A DNA stretch of 7,951 nucleotides from Chloroflexia bacterium (lineage in GTDB: Bacteria; Chloroflexota; Chloroflexia; Thermomicrobiales; UBA6265): assembly GCA_013696525.1 (NCBI GenBank), contig JACCYK010000240.1, forward strand, positions 1 to 7,951, in the 5' to 3' direction. Shown in pieces: positions 1 through 5,752 of this stretch. Made by a program: the position numbers and the translations under genes. Numbering within the stretch: position 1 is the first letter of the stretch; every line of letters begins with the position of its first letter. The notes below the pieces were generated by a model that was not told the DNA's origin, did no database searches, and worked only from the letters and a program-made list of their open reading frames with translations.

Positions 1-860
1 TCGCCATCCCGACCACCGCCGGCACCGGCAGCGAAACGACCGGGGTGGCGATCTTCGACCTGGCGGCGATGCACGCCAAGACCGGCATCGCCCACCGCGC
101 CCTGCGCCCGGTGATGGGCATCATCGACCCCGACAATACCCGCACGATGCCGCCGATGGTCGCCGCCTGCTCCGGCCTGGACGTCCTCAGCCACGCCGTG
201 GAGTCCTACACCGCCTTGCCCTATCACCAGCGGCCTCGGCCTGAGCATGCCGGGTTGCGACCCTCGTACCAGGGGGCCAATCCGATCAGCGACGTCTGGG
301 CGGCAAGAGCGATTGAGCTATTGGCCGCCAACATCGGCCGCGCCGTCGATGACCCGGCGGACGACGAGGCGCGAAGCAACATGATGCTGGCCGCGGCCTA
401 CGCCGGGATCGGGTTCGGCAATGCCGGCGTCCATCTGCCGCACGGGATGTCTTACCCGGTGTCGGGGATGGTCCGAGACTACGCGCCGCCTGGCTACCCC
501 GCCGGCCGGCCCATCATCCCGCATGGGATGTCGGTCATCCTGCACGCCCCGGCCGTCTTTCGCTTCACCGCCCCGGCCGATCCGGGGCGGCATCTGGAAG
601 CGGCCCGGCTGCTCGGGGCGGACATTCGCGGCGCGTCGCCGGAGGATGCCGGCGAGGTGCTGGCCGGGGCCGTCATCGCGATCATGCGGCGGGTCGGCAT
701 GCCCAATGGCCTGGGCGCCGTTGGCTTCACCGCGGACGATGTGGACGCCCTGGTCACCGGCACGCTGCCCCAGCACCGGGTGACCAAGCTCTCTCCAATC
801 CCCGCCGGACCGGACGAGCTGCGGGCCCTTTTCCTCGCCTCGATGACGATCTGGGAGTAG
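1..860 (+). CDS. Hydroxyacid-oxoacid transhydrogenase, iron-containing alcohol dehydrogenase family (5' truncated)
   Basis: The reading frame is open from the window edge (first full codon at 3) to TAG at 858-860, about 285 residues. It starts inside the nucleotide-binding motif TTAGTGSETTGVAIFD and matches, from memory, the C-terminal two thirds of animal ADHFE1: ESYTALPYHQRP, YQGANPISD.WA, GIGFGNAGVHLPHGMSYP, PHGMSV, and LPQHRVTKLSP near the end. Group III dehydrogenases bind Fe(II) with one Asp and three His; candidates are the Asp and His of DVLSH, the His of HGMSYP and the His of IPHGMSV. The family oxidises 4-hydroxybutyrate to succinate semialdehyde while reducing 2-oxoglutarate to 2-hydroxyglutarate, using tightly bound NAD; in bacteria the substrate is less certain. 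Roughly 140 N-terminal residues lie outside the window. It is convergent with the amidase gene, 18 bases away, so the two are not an operon. A less specific alternative is a generic Fe-dependent alcohol dehydrogenase, but the long PYHQRP-NPISD insert favours the transhydrogenase. Confidence 0.9.
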   Translation, partial: AIPTTAGTGSETTGVAIFDLAAMHAKTGIAHRALRPVMGIIDPDNTRTMPPMVAACSGLDVLSHAVESYTALPYHQRPRPEHAGLRPSYQGANPISDVWAARAIELLAANIGRAVDDPADDEARSNMMLAAAYAGIGFGNAGVHLPHGMSYPVSGMVRDYAPPGYPAGRPIIPHGMSVILHAPAVFRFTAPADPGRHLEAARLLGADIRGASPEDAGEVLAGAVIAIMRRVGMPNGLGAVGFTADDVDALVTGTLPQHRVTKLSPIPAGPDELRALFLASMTIWE

Positions 861-878
861 GCTCCCCGCCAAGCGGCG

Positions 879-1766
879 TCAGGCTTCCAGTAGAACACGC
901 GGCACGCTCGCCAGCACGACCGCTGCCGCCGGGCCGCCGAAGTGGAGATCGGCGGCGGCGGCGATGAGGAGCATCGCGTCCTGGCCGGAGCGGCCGCGCT
1001 CGGCGGTCAGATAGGCAAAGAGGAGGTTCAATGCCTGCCGGCGAGCCGCCGCGTAGTCGCGCTCGGGACTGAGGCCGATCGTAAAGATTCGATCGGCGGT
1101 TTCGATCCGGGGCGTGACGAGGGGCACGCCGCGCCGGATACTGAGCCGGACCGTGGCCGCGCCGGCGCATTCGATGGCGACCCCGGTCCCCTCGCCGTCG
1201 CCCATCGCCGCGTGCAGATCGCCAAGCGAGAAGAGGCCGCCCGCGACTTGGGCCGGGAAGAGGATCGTGCTCCCCGGTGACACCTGCGCCAGGTCGTAGT
1301 TGCCGCCCCAAGGATAGGGCGGGGAAAGCGTCGAAGACTCCCCAGCCGCCGGGGCCAGGCCGAGGCAGCCGATCATCGGCCGCACCGGCACCGAGCGGCC
1401 GGGCGAGAGCTCGATCAGTCCATCGCGGATCGGCAACCAGCGCAAGTAGGGCGCAACCGCCGCCAGGCCGAGGGCGCCGAACCGCGGCACAAAGGCGTTC
1501 CAGCTCCAATCGAGCGTCCCAATTGCCAGCACCTCGACCGCGACGGCGTCGCCCGGCTCGACTCCCTCAATGAAGACCGGCCCGGTGAGCGCGTTGATCT
1601 CTCGTGCCTCGAACTGAGCCAACCAGCGGTCGCCGGCGGTTAGCAAGCGCTCGACCGGCGCGGCCGACGTTTCCAACCGCACGATCGCCCCGTCCTCAAC
1701 CCGGACCACCGGCTCGGCATCGGGCCGGAAGGCAAACAGCTGGTGCTCGGCGCGGACCGTGTGCAT
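879..1766 (-). CDS. Acetamidase/formamidase family amidase
   Basis: A 295-residue cytoplasmic protein with no signal peptide. Family landmarks in order: NALTGPVFIEGVEPGD (58-73), PMIGCLGLAP (130-139), GGNYD (154-158) and the signature LGDLHAAMGDGEGTG (181-195). The family hydrolyses short amides (formamide, acetamide) to the acid and ammonia; the substrate of this shorter, roughly 300-residue branch is not settled, and classical formamidases are about 400 residues. The ATG at 1764-1766 is supported by AGGAGG at 1771-1776 (complement), four bases before the start, slightly close but strong. The stop is TGA. It converges with the dehydrogenase gene and has about 1 kb of gene-free DNA upstream, so it is probably monocistronic. 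An inverted repeat 81 bases upstream of the start may be an operator. A role in scavenging nitrogen from amides is inference from the family. Confidence 0.88.
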   Translation of the reverse strand: MHTVRAEHQLFAFRPDAEPVVRVEDGAIVRLETSAAPVERLLTAGDRWLAQFEAREINALTGPVFIEGVEPGDAVAVEVLAIGTLDWSWNAFVPRFGALGLAAVAPYLRWLPIRDGLIELSPGRSVPVRPMIGCLGLAPAAGESSTLSPPYPWGGNYDLAQVSPGSTILFPAQVAGGLFSLGDLHAAMGDGEGTGVAIECAGAATVRLSIRRGVPLVTPRIETADRIFTIGLSPERDYAAARRQALNLLFAYLTAERGRSGQDAMLLIAAAADLHFGGPAAAVVLASVPRVLLEA

Positions 1767-1846
1767 GTCTCCTCCTGCAAGATGGCTTGCTGGCGCCCAA
1801 GTGAGATCAGGGGTGGAGTGTCGTGGCCGCTTGCGGATTCGCCATT

Positions 1847-1861
1847 TTGGCAGATGGCCAA
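1847..1861. promoter_or_regulatory. Inverted repeat TTGGC-N5-GCCAA upstream of the amidase
   Basis: Perfect 5-base arms (1847-1851 and 1857-1861) flank AGATG. The site lies about 80 bases upstream of the amidase ATG, in the region where a promoter would be expected. The form fits a dimeric repressor or activator site. No regulator gene adjoins the amidase in the window, so the cognate protein is unknown. A chance dyad of this size is possible. Confidence 0.3.
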
Positions 1862-2158
1862 GACACGTAGCGTAGCCGACGATTGCTTTGAGACGCGAGA
1901 ACGTGAAATTCTGATGAAATCGAAGCTCAGACGCGACGAGATGCCGTGATCCGGACCGCGGATAGCGATCGGTATAGATTTCGCCCGCGATGGCAAGAAT
2001 CTTCTCTTGCCCATCGATATTGAGACATTGCCATGCTAAGAATCAATTCAACCGCGAAACTTCCTATCTCCCACCGAGCCGCGCCTGAGCGGTGCTCGTG
2101 AGCGACCCCACCTCGAAACTAAGGACAGCATAGATATCATGTGACGATAGCATCAATT

Positions 2159-2214
2159 ATGAGACACAAAATCTCATGAATGTATAATTATACGCATTTT
2201 TATCCTTGACAAGG
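2159..2214. repeat. Cluster of three dyads in the AT-rich segment
   Basis: Three perfect symmetric elements lie within 56 bases: ATGAGA-N7-TCTCAT (2159-2177), the 12-base palindrome GTATAATTATAC (2182-2193), and CCTTGACAAGG (2204-2214, odd centre A). The second contains a perfect TATAAT on both strands; the third contains TTGACA. The arrangement resembles an operator-promoter region. No adjacent regulator gene is visible. Confidence 0.45.
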
Positions 2215-2234
2215 TAAGTTGAATACTCTATCGT
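2206..2234 (+). promoter_or_regulatory. Candidate sigma70-type promoter TTGACA-17-TATCGT
   Basis: A perfect -35 hexamer TTGACA (2206-2211) is followed after 17 bases by TATCGT (2229-2234), which matches four of six -10 positions. The -35 box sits inside the palindrome CCTTGACAAGG, so binding there would block it. Transcription would run towards the Tat Cys-rich gene at 2800, leaving a leader of about 560 bases, or would make a separate short RNA. This is prediction from consensus only. Confidence 0.35.
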
Positions 2235-2453
2235 GCGCTGAGTGGAATAGGAATCGATCCGCACATACCGCCATCACCAGTCCGGTTCTCCGAGCTGGAG
2301 CCGGGCGGATCCGGGCCACTAGATGTGCCCATCCGCTAGCGAGGACTAGCGATTCACGAGCGGATTCGTTGGGTGAGCTACCGCGTGCAAAGTGTTGTCT
2401 CACCCGCCAACTAGGCTACTGACACGCTCCATGCGAGGCGGATTGGCACTCAG

Positions 2454-2468
2454 CCGAGCGACGCTCGG
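2454..2468. repeat. Perfect palindrome CCGAGCG-A-CGCTCGG
   Basis: Seven-base arms surround a central A. As RNA it would fold into a 6-bp stem with a GAC loop, and GTCGCGAATTTTCTC follows on the + strand. It could be a weak intrinsic terminator for a transcript starting near 2240, or a protein-binding site. The T-run begins several bases after the stem, so termination is doubtful. Confidence 0.3.
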
Positions 2469-2589
2469 GTCGCGAATTTTCTCTGGTTCCCTTCGCGTGG
2501 ATGTCAGCTAGCCGCACGGCGAGCGCTCCGAAAATCGAGCCTCGCCCGGAGCGGTGCGTGATGTCCCGAGCCCACCCCACAACTTATAC

Positions 2590-2667
2590 CCAGGCGTCGC
2601 CTGGCAACGTCGGTCGGACGACGGCGATCGCGGTGCTTGGCCGCGTCACCCAACGGGAGTCCGACCG
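2590..2667. repeat. Palindrome plus long-range inverted repeat
   Basis: CCAGGCG-T-CGCCTGG (2590-2604) is a perfect odd palindrome. Immediately after it, CGGTCGGAC (2611-2619) is perfectly complementary to GTCCGACCG (2659-2667), closing a 39-base interior. Together they could form adjacent hairpins in an RNA leader upstream of the gene at 2800. GC-rich DNA produces such arms by chance more often than average DNA, so this is moderate evidence for structure only. Confidence 0.35.
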
Positions 2668-2799
2668 GGGCTTCCACGCCCGGCCGCCGCCGCGTCTGGC
2701 GACGGCGGGAATACCGGCTGCAGGTTGTAGCTGGGAATCGCGGTTGGTCCCCGGATGACCGCGATCAGACGATAGGCAGAACGGTCAGGAGATCCTCTG

Positions 2800-3495
2800 A
2801 TGGATATGGAGAAGTTCGAGAAATTTACCGTCGATGTCAGCCGGCGCGGTGTGCTGCGCGGCATCTTCGGCGTCCTCGCGGGCACCGGGGTCACGGCCGT
2901 CGCCTTGCTTGAGGACGCCTAGGCCAGGGAGAAGAAGGCGAAAGCCGGACGAAAGGACAAGAAGTCCAAGAAAAAGAAGAAGGACGTTCGCCCCAAGACC
3001 GAGCCGGCCTCGTGTCCCGATCGCTACAGCCCGAAAGGCTGTCCGAACCCGGGAAGTGATCCCCAGTACACCTGTAAGGCGAACAGTAGCGGCGAAGGCT
3101 GCGGCGTCGATTCCGACAATCCGCCGCAGGGCTCGGCCCAGGTGGATTGCGACGGGTCCGACCCGTTCTGCCGATGCAACGCCACCACCTGTACCGTGGA
3201 CGGAGTTGAGTACGACAGGGATGACGCGGTTCCAGCTTGCACCCCGGTTCGCTGCGACCAGGTCTGCGTGCCGAACTGCAAGGACAAGGAATGCGGCGAT
3301 GACGGCTGCGACGGGAGTTGCGGCGACTGCGGCGACTACGAGAGGTGCAAGAACGGCACCTGCGAGGCCGTCTGCAAGCCGGATTACCCGAAGGACTGGT
3401 GCGGGGGTGATGGCTGCGGCGACGACTGCACCTGCAGCGGTGACTACCAGACGTGTGGCTACGACGACTACTGCACGCCCCGTAGCGACGCCTAG
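2800..3495 (+). pseudogene. Tat-exported Lys-rich/Cys-rich protein interrupted by an in-frame TAG at codon 41
   Basis: ATG at 2800-2802 follows AGGAG (2787-2791) with 8 bases of spacing. Codons 1-40 encode a Tat leader: acidic start, twin-arginine motif SRRGVLRG (14-21), hydrophobic run to LLEDA. Codon 41 is TAG (2920-2922). The same frame then runs without a stop for 190 more codons to TAG at 3493-3495: a Lys-rich stretch (43-66) and a domain with 25 cysteines (72-225). Two related Cys modules end it (C156-C188 and C192-C225), both carrying a CG-x-DGC core, of a kind I recall from secreted proteins of myxobacteria and related styles. The interrupted residue falls between two alanines, where an Ala-x-Ala signal-peptidase site would lie, so a GAG or CAG codon is the likely ancestor. 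The intact distal frame argues for a recent mutation, a sequencing error or readthrough. A restart at GTG 3142 would lack the export signal. Function of the mature part is unknown; many disulfides are expected. Confidence 0.75.
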
Positions 3496-3514
3496 GGTCG
3501 CGAGCGGCCCGGCG

Positions 3515-3538
3515 CCTTGGCGACAACGCCTGCCAAGG
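3515..3538 (+). repeat. Small hairpin after the Cys-rich gene
   Basis: CCTTGGC (3515-3521) pairs perfectly with GCCAAGG (3532-3538) across a 10-base loop, 19 bases after the stop codon. It precedes the stronger hairpin at 3581 and may be part of the 3' end structure. Confidence 0.35.
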
Positions 3539-3580
3539 GGCATGACGGCTATCTAGCCCGGTGAATCGCAGACGTGCCTT

Positions 3581-3608
3581 GAAGAGGCGGTCCCCGGACC
3601 GCCTCTTC
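3581..3608 (+). terminator. Strong hairpin terminator-like structure
   Basis: GAAGAGGCGGTCC (3581-3593) is perfectly complementary to GGACCGCCTCTTC (3596-3608), giving a 12-bp stem with a 4-base loop. It lies 85 bases after the stop at 3495. The following TCGTTGATTGCTT is only moderately T-rich. Its preservation suggests the upstream gene was recently, or still is, a transcription unit. Confidence 0.65.
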
Positions 3609-3901
3609 TCGTTGATTGCTTAGCATTTCGGCCGGCGATGCCGGGGCTGGGAGTAGCCCGGACTATTCTTCGAGGCGGTCTCGGAATTCGTTCCCGAACG
3701 TAGTCGCCGGCACGCGGAGTCGCGATCGGAGGTGGTCTCGCGAAAGAACTGGGCTAGGCCGAGCTCGATCGTTTTGCGCACCGGTTGCAAGGCTGGCGCG
3801 GCGCTACGTCGGGTGAGCGCCATCCGCACCAGGGCCGCCGCACCTCGTCGTGGCGGGCAGTAGCCGACGATCCAGCGCCCCGGTCCCTGGGGACGGATGA
3901 T

Positions 3902-3928
3902 GCCCCGAGCGACGGCGTCGCTCGGGGC
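3902..3928 (-). terminator. Perfect hairpin after the seven-module gene
   Basis: GCCCCGAGCGAC (3902-3913) and GTCGCTCGGGGC (3917-3928) form a 12-bp stem with a 3-base loop, starting six bases beyond the stop codon of the - strand gene. There is no clear T-run on the - strand side (ATCATCCGTCCCC), as is common for GC-rich bacteria. Confidence 0.6.
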
Positions 3929-3934
3929 GTCCGC

Positions 3935-5560
3935 TCAGGCCGGGGGCGCGATGCACTCCCCGCCCTGGCAGGACTGGCCTTCCCCACACACGTTGGTGCA
4001 GGCGCCGCAGGCGAAGGCATTGGTCATCACGTCGAGGCAGATGCCGCCACAGGCGGTCAGGCCGGGCCCGCAGTCCGGGATGCCGGCCACGCACACCCGG
4101 CTCTGGCAGAATTGGCCCGCCGGACAGGGGACGCCGCAGCCGCCGCAGTTCAGCGCATCGTTGCTGGTATCGACGCAGGTGCCGAAGCAGTTCTCCAGAC
4201 CGGGGTTGCAGGTGACAGGGGCGGGTCCGTCCGTAACACACATCCCGCCCTGGCACACGGCCGCCGGCCCACAGCCATTGCCGCAGGCGCCGCAGTTGTC
4301 GCCGTCGTTGTCGACATCGACGCAGAAGTCGTTACAGGTGGTCAGACCGACGTCTTCACAGGTCGGAGCCGGCGGGGCGCCGCCGGTGCACTCCCCGCCC
4401 TGGCAGGTCTGGCCGGCGGCGCAGGTGTTGCCGCAGGTGCCGCAGTGGAGCGGGTCGGTCGGAAGGTCGACACAGAGCCCGCCACAGTCCGTCAGGTCGC
4501 CACATGACGGTGGCGTGCAGACGCCGCGTTCGCAGTAGTGGCTCGGCCCCAAGAGGTAGCAATCATTGCCACACTCGCCACAGTTCAGGTCGTCGTCGTC
4601 CAGGTCGACGCAGACGCCGCCGCAGTCGGACAGGCCCACTCCGCACTGGTCGGGGTCCGGCTCGCCGATGCAGACCCCGCCCGCGCAATCGGCATTCACG
4701 CACGGTTGCTGGCAGCCGCCGCAGTGATCAATGTCCTGCGTGGTATCGCGGCAGCCATCGGCCGCGCCGCAGAAGGTCAGGCCGTTCTCGCAGCTCGACC
4801 CTTCGCAGACGCCGTTCCGGCACTCGACGGCCACCAGCCGGCTCTCACAGACCGCGCCGCACTCGCCACAGTGGTTCAAGTCGGATGAGAGATTGACGCA
4901 CGTCCCGGAACAGGAGGTCTGATTGGCCGGGCACGTCCTCGTCGCGCTGGACGACGAGGGCGGGATGGCGGGCGGGGCCGGCGGTCCCTGGCCGCCGGCG
5001 GGACGGTTCGCGCTGCCGGTGGCGGGGCCGCCCGTGTTGCCGCCGCCGGTGCTTGTCGCGGTTCCTTGGCCCAGGGCCACGGCCTGCCAATCGCCGAGAT
5101 CCCCCGCTTGCGGCCCGGACATGATGCCGTTGATCGCGCCCTGGCAAGCGGCCACGTCCTGCTCGCCAACACCGATGGCGACGAAGACGATCCCTTGGCC
5201 GGCGTCGATCCGCATCTGGAGCGAATTGCCCGTCGCCTGGCCGACGACCGGCAGGTCGGTGCCATCGGACAAGCGCAGGACGCCGTCTTCCAGGGCGCCG
5301 GAGGCGGAGAGGCTGAAACTCAGCTCGCCCCGCGCCTCACCCGGCAGGGCGGCGTCGTCCGTCAGCAGTTGGCTGGCGCTTGGCCCCTGCCGCACGGCGG
5401 TCACGAACTCGAGGGTGCAGGTCGTGCGCTGGGCTGCCACGGGAGCGTCACCCCGTAAGAAGGCGCCAAGAAAGCCGCCGGCGGTGAGCCCGAGGGCACG
5501 GCGGCGGTTGGCCGGGGTGGCGATGGATTTCGTGAGTAGATCAAACCGATCGGCATCCAT
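3935..5560 (-). CDS. Tat-exported protein with seven STIG1-like eight-cysteine modules
   Basis: The ATG at 5558-5560 gives 541 residues and is chosen over an in-frame ATG at 5618-5620 because GGAGGG lies seven bases upstream and the leader then begins MDADRFDLL, a normal Tat N-region. Order of parts: Tat leader (1-44, NRRRALGL at 18-25, probable cleavage near VAAQ); an uncharacterised beta-like domain (about 48-165) with two Cys; a Gly/Pro/Ser-rich linker (about 166-206); then seven modules at 210-252, 257-297, 306-348, 353-391, 401-441, 451-490 and 497-536, each with eight Cys. The module pattern is C-x(4-7)-C-xx(x)-C-V-D...C-G-x-C-G-N-x-C...C-x-x-G-x-C, like the bacterial proteins hit by the plant STIG1 model. 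It ends 5 residues after the last module, with no anchor. It should be folded before, or oxidised after, export to the cell surface or medium. The function is unknown; adhesion, matrix or enzyme-resistant display are guesses. It has its own promoter-like region and terminator. Confidence 0.85.
   Translation of the reverse strand: MDADRFDLLTKSIATPANRRRALGLTAGGFLGAFLRGDAPVAAQRTTCTLEFVTAVRQGPSASQLLTDDAALPGEARGELSFSLSASGALEDGVLRLSDGTDLPVVGQATGNSLQMRIDAGQGIVFVAIGVGEQDVAACQGAINGIMSGPQAGDLGDWQAVALGQGTATSTGGGNTGGPATGSANRPAGGQGPPAPPAIPPSSSSATRTCPANQTSCSGTCVNLSSDLNHCGECGAVCESRLVAVECRNGVCEGSSCENGLTFCGAADGCRDTTQDIDHCGGCQQPCVNADCAGGVCIGEPDPDQCGVGLSDCGGVCVDLDDDDLNCGECGNDCYLLGPSHYCERGVCTPPSCGDLTDCGGLCVDLPTDPLHCGTCGNTCAAGQTCQGGECTGGAPPAPTCEDVGLTTCNDFCVDVDNDGDNCGACGNGCGPAAVCQGGMCVTDGPAPVTCNPGLENCFGTCVDTSNDALNCGGCGVPCPAGQFCQSRVCVAGIPDCGPGLTACGGICLDVMTNAFACGACTNVCGEGQSCQGGECIAPPA
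3953..4933 (-). repeat. Tandem coding repeat: seven Cys-rich modules of about 40 residues
   Basis: Seven units of 39-43 residues are separated by linkers of 4 to 9 residues, some Pro-rich. Every unit keeps all eight cysteines (56 in all), while the loops differ, so the array is old rather than a recent slippage product. Modules 3 to 7 share the core CVD/CLD and C-G-x-C; modules 1 and 2 are the most divergent. Confidence 0.85.
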
Positions 5561-5600
5561 GGGTGATCCCTCCGTGTCCAGCGATGAAACGACGTGGGGC

Positions 5601-5695
5601 GCCCGGTCGCTCCGGGTCATCTCGCGCTACCAGTGCGTCCGCGTACATTCGTAGCTTACGGCACGCCGGGATGGTGCGCTTGGGTAAATTACCCA
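5601..5695 (-). promoter_or_regulatory. Upstream control region of the seven-module gene (shared with the VWA gene)
   Basis: On the + strand the blocks are GCCCGGTC (5601), GTCATC (5616), CCAGTG (5630), the dyad CGTAGCTTACG (5650-5660) and the perfect palindrome TGGGTAAATTACCCA (5681-5695). The same blocks in the same order lie upstream of the VWA gene, with the spacing between the two dyads identical. In the gene's direction the palindrome comes first and the inner dyad lies about 90 bases before the ATG. No standard -35/-10 pair is conserved between the two copies, so this may be an activator/operator or a non-housekeeping promoter plus leader. Confidence 0.55.
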
Positions 5696-5717
5696 GTTCC
5701 GGCGGCGATCCGGCGAC

Positions 5718-5749
5718 GCGGGCGCCGTTGCGGTGTGCCAGGCGCCCGC
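5718..5749 (-). terminator. Hairpin just after the VWA gene
   Basis: GCGGGCGCC (5718-5726) pairs perfectly with GGCGCCCGC (5741-5749) over a 14-base loop, beginning three bases after the stop codon at 5753-5755. No T-run follows. It separates the VWA gene from the control region of the next gene. Confidence 0.5.
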
Positions 5750-5752
5750 TCG

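Larger units (their letters stand above)
1767..2799. other. Gene-free region of about 1 kb with multiple dyads
   Basis: No open frame here has a convincing start, Shine-Dalgarno site or recognisable product; the ones present are Arg/Ser/Pro-rich in the manner of GC-rich non-coding DNA. The left part is the upstream region of the amidase. It includes an imperfect hairpin at 1989-2015 (GATGGCAAGA against TCTTG.CCATC with one bulged base). The segment from about 2110 to 2230 is clearly AT-rich against its surroundings and carries dyads and a promoter candidate. From 2240 to 2790 the DNA is GC-rich with several perfect inverted repeats, consistent with a structured transcript or a decayed region. 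I searched by eye for tRNA, RNase P, tmRNA and SRP RNA landmarks and saw none. Confidence 0.6.
3496..3934. other. Intergenic region between convergent genes
   Basis: This 439-base stretch separates the + strand Cys-rich gene from the end of the - strand seven-module gene. It holds hairpins at 3515-3538, 3581-3608, 3883-3894 (GTCCC-TG-GGGAC) and 3902-3928. The open frames within it are short, lack credible starts and show no recognisable product. Confidence 0.6.

Noticed and set aside
2501..2758. An 85-residue + strand frame before the Tat Cys-rich gene
   Set aside because: Low-complexity Arg/Pro/Ser composition, no convincing ribosome-binding site and overlap with inverted repeats; it reads as non-coding.
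2754..2770. GATGAC and TCAGAC before the gene at 2800, resembling the leader blocks of the other two exported genes
   Set aside because: Only two short hexamers match and neither dyad of the shared upstream region is present, so membership in that control set is not supported.
2920..2922. TAG recoded as an amino acid across this genome
   Set aside because: TAG serves as the normal terminator of the dehydrogenase gene (858-860) and of this same gene (3493-3495), so general reassignment is unlikely.
2834..3556. A 240-residue + strand frame and two long - strand frames over the amber-interrupted gene
   Set aside because: They are extremely Arg/Thr/Ala-rich with no family signature, whereas the interrupted frame has a Tat leader, a Shine-Dalgarno site and a regular Cys pattern.
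3620..3829. A 69-residue - strand frame that at first recalled a transposase remnant
   Set aside because: No catalytic motif, no terminal inverted repeats and no target duplication could be seen.
3897..4538. Long + strand open frames over the Cys array (also 3785-4507, 4538-4888 and others)
   Set aside because: They are antisense shadows of the GC-rich repeat gene: Pro/Gln/Arg- or Ala/Gly-rich, with no ribosome-binding site, and their repetition only mirrors the Cys modules.
3953..4933. Regular repeats suggesting a CRISPR array
   Set aside because: The units are diverged coding repeats of about 120-150 bases in one open frame with conserved Cys codons, not identical short repeats with unique spacers.
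5558..5620. Upstream in-frame ATG starts for the two - strand exported genes (5620 and 7600)
   Set aside because: Both would place about 20 residues before the export signal and lack a good ribosome-binding site; the internal ATGs have one and begin the leader directly.
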